A DNA stretch of 64,000 nucleotides from Myxococcus virescens (GTDB lineage Bacteria > Myxococcota > Myxococcia > Myxococcales > Myxococcaceae): positions 302,025 to 366,024 of the forward strand of contig NZ_FNAJ01000007.1 of the NCBI RefSeq assembly GCF_900101905.1, in the 5' to 3' direction. The notes under the pieces are model-generated. The model made no database searches and had not been told where the DNA came from. It saw only the letters and a list, made by a program, of their open reading frames with translations. The position numbers were made by a program, and so were the translations under genes. Shown here piece after piece: positions 1-9,971 of this stretch (positions are counted from its first letter, which is position 1; each line of letters begins with the position of its first letter).

Positions 1-1
1 G

Positions 2-3000
2 CTCATCATCGATGAGTTCGAGAAGGTGGTCGCGATGCAGAAGCGCGCCACCGAGTCGTTGGCGGGCGCGGAGGTGGAGCAGGAGACGCTGCTGCTGCGC
101 GTCCAGCCGGAGAACCTCACGCACGCGGAAGCCTTCATGCAGGCGCTGGCGGACCTGCGCAAGCAGCGCGGGCACCTGATTACGTTGAAGGACATCCGCT
201 ACATGGACCTGGGACGCGTGGACGTCCTGGAGACCGCGGTGGTGGAGGCGTCCGACCGGGTCAGCACGGCCTGCGTGGAGTTCCTCCAGACGGGCGAGGC
301 GCTGGCGCCGCTGGCCTCGCGCCTGGACGAGCTGCTGGCGCAGCTGGAGCCGGTGCAGACGTCCGTGGAGCTGGCGCCCCTGGGCGAGGACGTGGAGCGG
401 ACGGCCCACGGCCTGGAGGTCCTGGGCGAGGTCGTTGGCGGTCTCCAAGTAGGTGACCCGCTGGCCCGTGCGCGCATCCTGGAGGGCATCTCCGAGCTGT
501 TCAGCCGCCTCAACCGCGTGCGCGCCAGCCTCGCGGCCAAGCGCAAGGAGCTGTCCGGCCGGGAGAAGCGCGCGGAGTTCGGCGCGCAGTTCAAGCTGCT
601 GGGGCAGAGCATCGAAAGCTCGCTGTCGCAGGCGGACAGCCCGGAGCGCTGCGACGAGGCGATGTCCCGCCTCACCGTGCAGTTGGAGGAGCTGGAGGGC
701 CGCTTCGGCGAGTTCGACGAGTTCCTGGAGCAGATCACCCAGAAGCGCGAGGAGCTGCTGGAGGCCTTTGGCGCGCGCAAGCAGTCCCTGTTGGACGAGC
801 GGCAGCGCCGCGCGCAGAGCCTCTTCGGGGCCGCGGAGCGCATCCTCCAGGGCGTGCAGCGCCGGGCCAAGTCCTTCAAGACGGACGACGAGCTCAACGG
901 CTACTACGCCTCCGACGCGATGATCCTCAAGCTGCGCCAGCTGGCCGACCAGCTGATGGAGCTTCAGGACAGCGTCCGCGCGGACGAGGTGATGTCGCGC
1001 GTGAAGTCCGCCAAGCAGGACGCGCTGCGCGCCCTCCGGGACCGGCAGGACCTGTTCGCGGATGGTGACAACGTCATCAAGCTGGGGACGTACCGCTTCA
1101 ACGTCAACACGCAGCCGCTGGACCTGACGCTGCTTCCGCGCGACGGGGAGCTGTATCTCCAGCTCACCGGCACGGACTACGCGCAGAAGGTGGATGACGC
1201 GGAGCTGCTGAAGTACCGCGACCTCTGGGACCAGCACCTGGTCTCCGAGTCGCCGGCCGTCTACCGCTCCGAGTACCTCGCGGGCTGCCTCCTGGCGGAC
1301 GCGGAGGATGGCAAGCGTGGCCAGTCGCTGGATGCGCTGCACGAGGCGCTCATCGGCGGCACGCTGCTGGAGAAGGTGCGCGCGTACGCGGCCGACCGCT
1401 TCGACGAGGGCTACGAGCGCGGCGTCCATGATGCGGACGCGGTCTCCATCCTGGAGAAGTTGCTGGGCCTGCACCAGGGCGCCGGCCTGTTGCGCTTCGC
1501 GCCGGTGCCGCGCGCCTGGGCGGCGCTGTACTGGGCCTTCGACGCGGACGAGGCGGCCCGCACCGTGTTCCAGCGGCGCGCGCGCAGCCTGGCGCGGCTG
1601 CGCACCACCTTCGCGTCCGGTGGCAGCATGGCGGAGGTGGGCGAGGCACTGGGCGAGCGCATCGCCACGTTCCTCACCGCGAACGGCCTGGCGCACTCGC
1701 CGGCTGAGCCGCGGCAGGCGGGCCGTTACCTCGTCGAGGAGCTGGGCGCGGAGCACCCGCGCTTCACCACCAGCGGCGAGGCGGTGGCACTGCGGGACGC
1801 GTTCCTGAATGAGCTCGACCGGCACGGGACGCGGTCCGCGTTCGAGGACGACCTGCGCGGCCTGGAGAAGGACCTGGGCGCCCGGCTGGAGCTCGCCCGG
1901 GTGTGGCTGGACGGCTACCTCGCGCAGCGCGAGGGCGGTCCGGGGGATTCCGTCCATGTGGCGCTGGAGACGGCGGTGCTGCTGCTCACCGGCTCCAAGC
2001 TGGACCGTGAGACGGCGGGCGCGCTGACGGCCACCGAGGTCTCCGCGCTGCTGGGCAATCATTCGCGCATCCAGGACCGGAAGCTGCCGCTGCGCCTGGA
2101 CGAGTTCCTGGCGCGCCTGGGCGAGTTCCGGCAGGTGCGGGTGCCCCAGTACCAGGCGTACCGTGCGCTGCTGAGGGACTTGCTGGAGCGCGAGCGCCGC
2201 AAGCTGCGCCTGGAGGAGCTGACGCCGAAGGTGCTGTCGTCCTTCGTGCGCAACCGGCTCATCGACGAGGTGTACCTGCCGCTCATCGGCGCCAACCTGG
2301 CGAAGCAGCTGGGCGCGGCGGGTGAGGGCAAGCGCACGGACCGCATGGGCATGCTGCTGCTCATGTCGCCTCCGGGCTACGGCAAGACGACGCTGATGGA
2401 GTACGTCGCCAGCCGCCTGGGGCTCACCTTCGTGAAGGTGAACGGCCCGGCGCTGGGTCACTCCGTGAAGTCGCTGGACCCGGCCGAGGCGCCCAACGCC
2501 ACGTCCCGGCAGGAGGTGGAGCGCATCAACCTGTCCTTCGAGATGGGCAACAACGTGATGCTCTACCTCGACGACATCCAGCACACGGACCCGGAGCTGC
2601 TCCAGAAGTTCATCTCCCTGTGCGACGGCCAGCGCCGCGTGGAAGGCGTGTGGAACGGCCGGACGCGCACCTATGACCTGCGCGGCAAGAAGTTCTGCGT
2701 GGTCATGGCCGGCAACCCGTACACGGAGACGGGTGAGCGCTTCCGCATCCCGGACATGCTCGCCAACCGCGCGGACACCTACAACCTGGGTGACATCCTC
2801 GACGGCAAGGAGCACCTGTTCGCGCTCAGCTACATCGAGAACGCGCTCACCTCGAACACGGTGACGGCGCCGCTGGCCACGCGCGACCCGGCGGACACGC
2901 ACCGCCTCATCCGCATGGCGCAGGGCGAGGAGGTCCAGACGGGCGAGCTGAAGCACGGCTACGCGGCGGCGGAGCTCCAGGAAATCATCGCGGTGTTCCA

Positions 3001-4045
3001 GCGCATGTTCCGGGCCCAGTCGGTGCTGCTGAAGGTGAACCTGCAGTACATCGCCTCGGCGGCGCAGGACGAGCGCTTCCGCTCCGAGCCCGCGTTCAAG
3101 TTGCAGGGCAGCTACCGCAACATGAACAAGCTGACGGAGAAGATTGTCTCCGCGATGACCGACGACGAGCTCGAGCGGCTCATCGACGACCACTACCAGG
3201 GCGAGTCCCAGACGCTGACGACGGCGGCGGAGCAGAACCTGCTCAAGCTGGCGGAGATGCGCGGGCGCCTGACGCCGGAGAAGGCGAAGCGCTGGGAGGA
3301 CATCAAGCAGGGCTTCGCGCGCGTGAAGCGCATGGGCGGCAAGGACGACGACCCCGTGGCCCGCGTCACCGGTCAGCTCAGCGGCATCGAGGAGCAGTTG
3401 GGGGCGGTGCGCGACGCGGTGGTGCAGGCGGCCAACCACGTCTCTGCCAGCCAGGCGCGTGACGAGCAGCCGGGGCCGGTGGTGGAGGTGCTGCCTCGCC
3501 TGGAGTCCCTGCGCGAGGCCGTGCTGGAGGTGGCGAAGGTGGGCCGCGAGTCCGTGAAGGCCGCGAAGGCCACCCCGGCGCCCGTCGTCGCCGCGCCCGT
3601 GGCCGCGGGGCCGGACCTGACGCCATACCTCAAGCACATGGCGCACCTGCTCAAGGCGCTCACGGAGCGGGTGGCGGCGCAGGCCGAGCGCCCCGCGGAG
3701 CCGCCGGAGTCCGCGCCCACCGTGCGCATGGCTGCACCGATGGCTTCACCCGACTTCGGCGCGTACATGGAGCAGCTCTCCCGCGCCATCACCGCGCTGG
3801 CGGAGCGTCCTGTGAATGTGTCCGCCAACGTGCCCGCGGAGGCCCTGCAGCGCACCGCGCTCACGGGGCCGTCACCCGCCGAGCTGAGCCGTCAAATCGA
3901 GCTGGTGGAGGGCGTGCTGCTCCCGCTGGAGCGCGCCTCGCGCCGCGCCATCCAGGGCGAGGGCGAGGGCGTCATGAAGTCGCTCCAGGTCTGGCAGAAT
4001 GTCACCGAGGCCCTGGAGCTGTTGCGCTCCATGCTGCGGCGCTGA
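2..4045 (+). CDS. DNA-repair-type AAA ATPase, 5' end outside window
   Basis: The frame is open to the left edge, so the true start lies upstream of the window; a GTG at 26 is only an internal candidate. The visible part is about 1,348 residues. The N-terminal 600 residues or so are charged, helical and coiled-coil-like. An AAA+ module follows about 780 residues into the frame: Walker A SPPGYGKTT and, some 70 residues later, Walker B VMLYLDDIQH. The C-terminal 250 residues have Ala/Pro-rich linkers. The arrangement matches large bacterial proteins annotated as DNA repair ATPases (DUF3686 type), whose biochemical role is poorly known. ATP-driven DNA or protein remodelling is inferred. It ends 15 bp from the convergent expansin gene. 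Confidence 0.75.
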   Translation, partial: LIIDEFEKVVAMQKRATESLAGAEVEQETLLLRVQPENLTHAEAFMQALADLRKQRGHLITLKDIRYMDLGRVDVLETAVVEASDRVSTACVEFLQTGEALAPLASRLDELLAQLEPVQTSVELAPLGEDVERTAHGLEVLGEVVGGLQVGDPLARARILEGISELFSRLNRVRASLAAKRKELSGREKRAEFGAQFKLLGQSIESSLSQADSPERCDEAMSRLTVQLEELEGRFGEFDEFLEQITQKREELLEAFGARKQSLLDERQRRAQSLFGAAERILQGVQRRAKSFKTDDELNGYYASDAMILKLRQLADQLMELQDSVRADEVMSRVKSAKQDALRALRDRQDLFADGDNVIKLGTYRFNVNTQPLDLTLLPRDGELYLQLTGTDYAQKVDDAELLKYRDLWDQHLVSESPAVYRSEYLAGCLLADAEDGKRGQSLDALHEALIGGTLLEKVRAYAADRFDEGYERGVHDADAVSILEKLLGLHQGAGLLRFAPVPRAWAALYWAFDADEAARTVFQRRARSLARLRTTFASGGSMAEVGEALGERIATFLTANGLAHSPAEPRQAGRYLVEELGAEHPRFTTSGEAVALRDAFLNELDRHGTRSAFEDDLRGLEKDLGARLELARVWLDGYLAQREGGPGDSVHVALETAVLLLTGSKLDRETAGALTATEVSALLGNHSRIQDRKLPLRLDEFLARLGEFRQVRVPQYQAYRALLRDLLERERRKLRLEELTPKVLSSFVRNRLIDEVYLPLIGANLAKQLGAAGEGKRTDRMGMLLLMSPPGYGKTTLMEYVASRLGLTFVKVNGPALGHSVKSLDPAEAPNATSRQEVERINLSFEMGNNVMLYLDDIQHTDPELLQKFISLCDGQRRVEGVWNGRTRTYDLRGKKFCVVMAGNPYTETGERFRIPDMLANRADTYNLGDILDGKEHLFALSYIENALTSNTVTAPLATRDPADTHRLIRMAQGEEVQTGELKHGYAAAELQEIIAVFQRMFRAQSVLLKVNLQYIASAAQDERFRSEPAFKLQGSYRNMNKLTEKIVSAMTDDELERLIDDHYQGESQTLTTAAEQNLLKLAEMRGRLTPEKAKRWEDIKQGFARVKRMGGKDDDPVARVTGQLSGIEEQLGAVRDAVVQAANHVSASQARDEQPGPVVEVLPRLESLREAVLEVAKVGRESVKAAKATPAPVVAAPVAAGPDLTPYLKHMAHLLKALTERVAAQAERPAEPPESAPTVRMAAPMASPDFGAYMEQLSRAITALAERPVNVSANVPAEALQRTALTGPSPAELSRQIELVEGVLLPLERASRRAIQGEGEGVMKSLQVWQNVTEALELLRSMLRR

Positions 4046-4060
4046 ACCGCGCGCCGCGCG

Positions 4061-4756
4061 CTAGCGGAACTGGCCAGAGCCCTCGGCACTGCGGTTGTCG
4101 AGGACTCTGTCCAGCGTGTCTTCCAGTTGCTGGCCGTCCACGGCGGTGACGCGTACGGAGAAGGGACCGTCGCCCATGCCGCTCAAGTTGACGAAGTAGT
4201 TGTAGCTCTCGCGCGGGACGTCCTGCCATCCGCCGGTGCCGCGCCGCCACTCCAGCTTCTGGATGGGCAGGCGGTGGTTGCGGACCTGGATGGCGGTCCA
4301 CCAGGGATTGCTGCCTTCCTTGAAGTGGTACTCGATGTTCCCCGCCACGTCGCAGGACACCGGCGTCCAGGTGATGTTGACCCGGCCCTGCTCCATCTCC
4401 GCGATGCGGGCGAAGGCCTGCCGGCTCAGGTCCAGGTGGCCGGATTCACACTCCGGGCAGCGGTCCACGATGCGCACGCGGACCGAGCCCTTGGGCCCGG
4501 TGATGTCCACGCACTGCCCACAGGCCGCGCTGTTGGCGTACTGAGGCGTGTTCATGGCGGCCACCATCAAGTCACCCGTCGGCTCGTAGCTGCAATTGCC
4601 GGAGCCGGTGGCGTTGTAGAAGGTGGCGATGCCCTGTTGCTCCTCGCCCAGCGGCGCGCCGCCGCCAGACGGGTCGTCACTGCAACCGCCACAGGCGATG
4701 AACACCGCGGCGACAGGGAGGAGGAAGCGCCGGGACTTCGAGCGAAGAGGGTGCAT
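4061..4756 (-). CDS. Bacterial expansin-like lipoprotein
   Basis: A 231-residue protein with an N-terminal lipoprotein signal ending near FIACGGC. Residues about 40-130 look like an expansin D1 double-psi beta barrel: GIATFYNATGSGNC at the start, paired cysteines (CGQC, CPEC) and the HLDLS segment carrying the conserved Asp. The rest, with several Trp and Tyr residues (NPWWTAIQVRNHR), fits the D2/CBM63 wall-binding domain. Expansins loosen cellulose or peptidoglycan without hydrolysis. A lipid anchor suggests action at the cell surface on prey, plant debris or its own wall (inference). I see no good ribosome binding site upstream of the ATG. It converges on the AAA ATPase gene. Confidence 0.85.
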   Translation of the reverse strand: MHPLRSKSRRFLLPVAAVFIACGGCSDDPSGGGAPLGEEQQGIATFYNATGSGNCSYEPTGDLMVAAMNTPQYANSAACGQCVDITGPKGSVRVRIVDRCPECESGHLDLSRQAFARIAEMEQGRVNITWTPVSCDVAGNIEYHFKEGSNPWWTAIQVRNHRLPIQKLEWRRGTGGWQDVPRESYNYFVNLSGMGDGPFSVRVTAVDGQQLEDTLDRVLDNRSAEGSGQFR

Positions 4757-4775
4757 GGCCGCTCAGCATACCCCG

Positions 4776-4824
4776 CAAAAACGGCGTCGGGGTGGAGGGG
4801 CCCCGGGCACCCTCCACCCCGACG
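4776..4824 (-). terminator. Rho-independent terminator of the VWA gene
   Basis: A perfect 15-bp inverted repeat (4785-4799 with 4810-4824) encloses a 10-nt loop. Read on the minus strand, five T residues (4776-4780) follow shortly after. It lies 24 bp past the stop codon of the VWA lipoprotein gene and insulates the expansin gene downstream. Confidence 0.85.
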
Positions 4825-4848
4825 TGTATGCGGGCTTGCGCCCCGGTG

Positions 4849-6627
4849 TCAGCGGCCCCGGACGGAGGCGCCCTTGAGGGCGCGGGCCTGCGTCACCAGC
4901 CGCACGAACTCCTTGCGGTCGGCGTCACCCTCGGTGGCGCCCTCGGCCAGCTTCTCGGCCGTGGCCAGGCTCCAACCCTCCGCGGAGGGGCTGTCGCGGA
5001 GGACGTCGGCGGTGGCGGCCACGGCGACGGCGAAGCGGAAGTCCGGCGACGCCTGCGCCAGCGTGTCACGCAGCTTCGTGCGCTCGAAGGGGAATTCGCG
5101 CTCGGAGGCCTCGGTGCCGTTGGGCGCCTTGGCGCGGACGCGGACGGTGGCCAGCGGCTCGGTGGCTTCACCCGTCAGCTCCACCTCGTACACGGCGGTG
5201 ACGTTGTGGCCGGCGCCAATCTCGCCCGCGTCCACCTTGTCGTTGCGGAAGTCGTGGTCGGCGACGTCGCGGTTCTCATAGCCCACCAGCCGGTAGCGGC
5301 GGACGGCGGCGGGGTTGAACTCCACCTGGAACTTCACGTCCTTGGCGATGACCTCCAGCGTGCCGGTGAGCTGCGTCTCGAACACCTTCTTCGCCTCGCG
5401 CAGGCTGTCCACGTAGAAGCAGTTGCCGTTGCCCTTGTCCGCGAGCTTCTCCATCAGGTCGTCGCGGTAGTTGCCCATGCCGAAGCCCACGGTGGTGAGG
5501 GTGACGCCCTCGGCCGTGTACTTGTGGATGCTGTCCAGCATGGCGTTGGCGCTCACGTTCCGGCCGATGTTGGCGTCACCGTCGGTGAGGACGACGACGC
5601 GGGACACCACGCTGCCGGAGGCCTTCTTCACGGCGTGGCGGTAGGCCAGCTCCATGCCGGAGCCCATCGCCGTGCCGCCACCGGCCGTGAGCGAGTCGAG
5701 CGCGGCGTGGATGCTCTTCACGTCGGTGGCGGGCGTCGGCGGCAGCACGTCCCGGGTGTTGCCCGCGTAGGTGACGATGGCGACGGTGTCGTTCTCGTTG
5801 AGGTTCTTGACGGCGACCTTGATGGCCTCCCTCGCGAGCGGCAGCTTGTCCTCCGAGTGCATGGAGCCACTGGTGTCCACGAGGAACACGAGGTGCGCGG
5901 GCTTGCGCTGCGAGCGCGAGACCACCTTGCCCTGCACGCCCACGCGCAGGAAGTGGCGCTTGGCGTCGAAGGGTGAGGGCGCGCCCTCCAGGTGCACCGC
6001 GAAGGCGCCCGTCTCCGGGGGCGCGTAGCGGAACTTGAAGTAGTTGACGAACTCCTCCACGCGGACGGCGGAGGCGGGCGGGAGCTGGCCGTTGACGAGG
6101 TAGCGGCGCGACACCGTGTACGACGCGGTGTCCACGTCCGCGGCGAACGTGGAGAGCGGGTCCTTGGCCGTCTCGACGAAGGCGTTGGCCTTCCAGGCCT
6201 CGAAGGTGTTTCCGCCCGCGGGAGCGGCGTCTTGTGGTTTGGACTCGAGGGACGCGCCCGCCAAGGCGTCAGCGGACAGCTTCATGGGCCCCGGTTCGCG
6301 GCGATGCAGTTCGGCTTTGCCCAGGGAGACCTTCTTGGCGGCTTCCTGCGCGGGTGCGCGCGCAACGGGCCCGGCGAGCGCGGAAGCCGGGGGGGGCGCA
6401 GGGGCCGGGGCTGCCACGGAATGCTCGGCGCTGACCCGGTCCGCGACGTACTCCTCTCCCTCAGGAACGGGCGCGGCGTCGTCATCCCTGGCGACGGACT
6501 GTGCGGCCCCCTGGCTCGGGCGCTCGTCGGCGGTGGGGCTCCGGTTGTGGCACCCGGGCAGGGTGCTGGCGACGAGAAGGGCGCTTCCCCAGACAGTCAG
6601 TTGGCGCTTCAGCGAGAAGGGGGACAT
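4849..6627 (-). CDS. YfbK-like VWA-domain lipoprotein
   Basis: A 592-residue protein starting at MSPFSLKRQ; the ATG at 6627 has GGAG about 7 nt upstream, whereas the longer frame to 6789 has no signal sequence at its start. A lipoprotein signal ends at STLPGC and is followed by an Ala/Pro-rich linker. The YfbK-type N-terminal module includes FAADVDTASYTVSRR. The von Willebrand A domain has an intact metal-binding (MIDAS) motif, DTSGSM, near residue 250. The C-terminal DUF3520-like region contains VGYENRDVADHDFRND. Such proteins are periplasmic or envelope adhesion/scaffold factors; the ligand here is unknown. It is transcribed divergently from the VOC gene. Confidence 0.85.
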   Translation of the reverse strand: MSPFSLKRQLTVWGSALLVASTLPGCHNRSPTADERPSQGAAQSVARDDDAAPVPEGEEYVADRVSAEHSVAAPAPAPPPASALAGPVARAPAQEAAKKVSLGKAELHRREPGPMKLSADALAGASLESKPQDAAPAGGNTFEAWKANAFVETAKDPLSTFAADVDTASYTVSRRYLVNGQLPPASAVRVEEFVNYFKFRYAPPETGAFAVHLEGAPSPFDAKRHFLRVGVQGKVVSRSQRKPAHLVFLVDTSGSMHSEDKLPLAREAIKVAVKNLNENDTVAIVTYAGNTRDVLPPTPATDVKSIHAALDSLTAGGGTAMGSGMELAYRHAVKKASGSVVSRVVVLTDGDANIGRNVSANAMLDSIHKYTAEGVTLTTVGFGMGNYRDDLMEKLADKGNGNCFYVDSLREAKKVFETQLTGTLEVIAKDVKFQVEFNPAAVRRYRLVGYENRDVADHDFRNDKVDAGEIGAGHNVTAVYEVELTGEATEPLATVRVRAKAPNGTEASEREFPFERTKLRDTLAQASPDFRFAVAVAATADVLRDSPSAEGWSLATAEKLAEGATEGDADRKEFVRLVTQARALKGASVRGR

Positions 6628-6770
6628 CGGGGCTCCAAGGTCGGTGAGTAGGTCGCCCCCCGAAAACGCATGGCCCGCGAGAAAGGGTCTAAAGCCGGAT
6701 GAATTTTCCGGCGAACACCCGGGCCGGGCGTCCTTGTCTGGAGCACCTCCGTCTGACAGGGTGCCGCGCC

Positions 6771-7259
<489 letters not shown>

Positions 7260-7260
7260 G

Positions 7261-8382
7261 TCAGCGCCCGGCGGGGGCATGCTGGCCCTGCCGGAACAGC
7301 CGTCCCGAGAGGTTCCGGAGCGCGGGCCGCAGCACGCGCTCCAGCCGGTCCAGGGCGACGCACAGCACGAAGGTGAGGCCGATGATGACGGCCGTCAGCA
7401 CCCAGTACTGGAGCCAGCCGCTGCGGTCTCCCCAGAAGCGCTGGAAGGAGAAGACGCCGCCCAGCCGGTAGAAGAGCAGCATCTCGTGGAAGAAGTACGC
7501 GGACAGCGACGACGTGCCGAACACCTCCACGAAGCGCCGCAGCCGGGACGGCGCTGCATTCACCGGGACCCGGGCCTCCAGCCACGTCAACACGAGCAGC
7601 ACCGAGCTCACCCAGCCGAAGCGCGCCGCCGCGTTGGAGGGATTGGCGACGAAGAAGCGGTGGGGCGGGTAGAGGCCGTAGAGGAAGTCACCGAGCACCG
7701 CGCCCGTGAAGCCCAGCCCCATCAGCACCAGCAGCGCTTTGATGAGCCCGGTGCGGCCCCAGGCGCCCGCCACCGTTCCCGCGAAGACGCCCAGCCACGC
7801 GTAGCCCAGCCAGGGCAGCAGCGGGAAGGGCGCGAAGGAGGACTTCTCCGTCAGCGTGGCCCAGGGGCCATCCACCTGTTCCCCCAGGGGCGACACGGCG
7901 AACGTGGCCATGGCCAGCACGAAGGCGCCGACGCTCAGCACCTTGGGGCGCGCGGAGAGCAGCGCGGCCACCGGCAGGACGATGAGCAGGCACAGGCCCA
8001 CGCACTGGAGGATGTCCATGCGGAAGATCCACTCGGGCTCGCGCAGCAGGGGGAACCACGCCCAGTTGACCAGGGTGGCCACCGCGAGCACCTCGCCAGC
8101 GCGGCGGAGGTTGCGGTGGACGCGCTCGCGGAGCACGCCGCTGGCGGCGCTGCGGACCATCATCAGGGCGGTGGCGAAGCCGGCGGAGAAGATGAACGCG
8201 GGGGCCACCAGCCCGTCGACGCGCAGCAGCCGCGCCACCCATTCGCTCTGCCGCAGCTCGGGCGTGAGCAAGGCCAGGGTGTGCGTCTGGACCATGAAGA
8301 GCACCGCGATGCCCCGGAGCCAGTCGATGGCTCGGATGCGATCACGGGAGACGAGGGCAGGGGAGGCGGGCGTGGACGTCAC
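7261..8382 (-). CDS. HGSNAT/DUF1624-like membrane acyltransferase
   Basis: A 373-residue polytopic membrane protein with about 10 hydrophobic segments. The N-terminus carries RIRAIDWLRGIAVLFMVQTH and then DGLVAPAFIFSAGFATAL, the arrangement seen in the heparan-alpha-glucosaminide N-acetyltransferase catalytic domain (DUF1624) family and resembling OpgC/acyltransferase-3 proteins. It probably transfers an acyl group to an envelope sugar or glycan; the acceptor is unknown. The last segment (DRLERVLRPALRNLSGRLF) is basic and cytoplasmic-looking. Its stop is one base from that of the convergent VOC gene. Confidence 0.7.
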   Translation of the reverse strand: MTSTPASPALVSRDRIRAIDWLRGIAVLFMVQTHTLALLTPELRQSEWVARLLRVDGLVAPAFIFSAGFATALMMVRSAASGVLRERVHRNLRRAGEVLAVATLVNWAWFPLLREPEWIFRMDILQCVGLCLLIVLPVAALLSARPKVLSVGAFVLAMATFAVSPLGEQVDGPWATLTEKSSFAPFPLLPWLGYAWLGVFAGTVAGAWGRTGLIKALLVLMGLGFTGAVLGDFLYGLYPPHRFFVANPSNAAARFGWVSSVLLVLTWLEARVPVNAAPSRLRRFVEVFGTSSLSAYFFHEMLLFYRLGGVFSFQRFWGDRSGWLQYWVLTAVIIGLTFVLCVALDRLERVLRPALRNLSGRLFRQGQHAPAGR

Positions 8383-8402
8383 AGCCCGCCTACCCTAGAG
8401 CA

Positions 8403-9860
8403 TCAGCGGACCCAGCTCACGTTACTGATGGTGAATTTAGAGCCGTCCTGCTTCTCCGCGTTCGTCATCGGCGAGTACACCCGCGTGGAGAAGGTGTTGG
8501 CCGCCGTGTCCACCTCCACCAACCGCGTCAGGTTCGATGTGTTCTCGTGGTACGCCGTCAGGATTTGGTGGATGGTGTTGCCGTGGACCCCCGTGTTGGT
8601 CCGGTACGCGGCATTGCCCGTGTGCCCGGAGAAGACGAACCGCACGTTGGCGTACTGCTTGATGAGCTGGTCGAACACGTACTGCGGGCTGTTGTTGCCA
8701 TAGCCGCCGTTGCTCTGCTCGATGGCGCCGCTGCCATTCAGGTGGGAGTGGGTGTTGATGATGACGTTGTGACGCGGATGTTGCGCCAGCACCGTCTTCG
8801 CCCAGTCCACGGCGCCCGTGCGGGCCCACAGCTCCAGGTTGAGCACCAGCCAGTCCAGGCCACCGGCGGAGAACGTGTGGTAGGAGTTGTCGATCTTCCC
8901 CGGCTCGTAGACGCCACCCAGCGCGGTGAAGCGCGTGAGCGGGAAGTGCGCGTTGAAGGTGCTGGTGTCGCGCAGGTTGGCGTTGACGTTGCCCGGGCAG
9001 GCGCTGCCGCCGGGGCACACGGCCGCGGTGTCATGGTTGCCAATGGCGTAGACGTAGGGCAGGCCGGCGGCGTCCAGAATCTCGGTGGCCTCGCTGGCGC
9101 GCACGTACTGGATGTGGTCCGGCGTGTCCCAGTTCACGACGTCGCCCGTGTGCAGCACGAAGCGCAGGTCGAGCGAGCTCCGGTTGTCCACCAGCCACTG
9201 GAGCCGGTGCGTGAGTCGCGTGGGGGGCGTGGTGAGGACCTCGTTCTGTGTGTCGGGGATGACGGCGAAGGTGAACTTCGTGTCGACCGGAGGCGCGGAC
9301 TCCGGGGCGGCGTAGAACTTGATGCCCTGGTTGACCCAGCCGGTGGAGGCGAGCGCGTCGCGCTGGGCCTCGGTGATGGCGAAGCGGTGCTTGCGCAGCG
9401 TGGTGTTGGAGAAGCGGTACACCGGAACGAGGCATGACGCGGCCGTCTTCGACGCGTAGAAGCCGACGTTCTCGTCCGTCGTGTAGCCCCCGTTCTGCAT
9501 GAGGTCGTTCCGCTCGGCCTCATCAATGGTCCAGAAGTGCTCCTGCCGGCTGGGGCTGTAGATGCGGTAGACGGGGGACAGCCCCGTCCCCGTGGAGGCC
9601 GCGGCGAGGAAGGCCACGCCCCGGTCTTCCGTGTAGCCCCAGGTGATGGCGGCGTTGGCGGCCTCGTTCGCGTTGAGCGTGTAGAGGCTGTCTCCGTTGG
9701 CCGGCTTGATGCGGTGATGGACGGCCCGGCTCATCGAGTCGCAGTTCAGCGCGGACTCGGTGGTGGCGACCTCGACTTCGGGCTGCGATTCCACCGGGCC
9801 GCCGCACGCCGCCAGCAGGCCCAGCAGTGCCATGGGGACCGAGGTTCTCAGGTGTCTCAA
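8403..9860 (-). CDS. Lipoprotein with DUF5648-like repeats and a metallophosphoesterase domain
   Basis: A 485-residue protein with a signal peptide ending LLGLLAACGG (lipobox). Residues about 45-185 form a repeat domain rich in aromatic motifs (VYRIYSPSRQEHFWTID, VYRFSNTTLRKHRFAIT) like DUF5648 modules found on secreted myxobacterial enzymes. Residues about 195-485 are a calcineurin-like phosphoesterase with the ordered metal motifs IPDTQ, HTGDVVNW, GNHD, NTHSH and SGHTGN. The two-metal centre looks complete, so it should be an active phosphodiesterase or phosphatase at the cell surface; the substrate is unknown. Downstream of the acyltransferase gene in map order; no operon is evident. Confidence 0.85.
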   Translation of the reverse strand: MRHLRTSVPMALLGLLAACGGPVESQPEVEVATTESALNCDSMSRAVHHRIKPANGDSLYTLNANEAANAAITWGYTEDRGVAFLAAASTGTGLSPVYRIYSPSRQEHFWTIDEAERNDLMQNGGYTTDENVGFYASKTAASCLVPVYRFSNTTLRKHRFAITEAQRDALASTGWVNQGIKFYAAPESAPPVDTKFTFAVIPDTQNEVLTTPPTRLTHRLQWLVDNRSSLDLRFVLHTGDVVNWDTPDHIQYVRASEATEILDAAGLPYVYAIGNHDTAAVCPGGSACPGNVNANLRDTSTFNAHFPLTRFTALGGVYEPGKIDNSYHTFSAGGLDWLVLNLELWARTGAVDWAKTVLAQHPRHNVIINTHSHLNGSGAIEQSNGGYGNNSPQYVFDQLIKQYANVRFVFSGHTGNAAYRTNTGVHGNTIHQILTAYHENTSNLTRLVEVDTAANTFSTRVYSPMTNAEKQDGSKFTISNVSWVR

Positions 9861-9971
9861 AGGTGTCTCCTCGCAAGGGGTGTCGCGGACAGGGATGGCC
9901 GCAAAACGAGTATTGCGAGAAAATCAATAGCACCTGGGTCGTGGTCCTGGAAGACCCACCCTGGGCAATGT

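Noticed and set aside
4127..5281. Long open frames opposite real genes (for example 4127-5281 plus, 12871-15417 minus, 26066-29068 minus)
   Set aside because: High-GC genes leave the complementary frames open. These translations are low-complexity (His/Arg/Val/Gln rich) and lie antisense to genes with clear domains.
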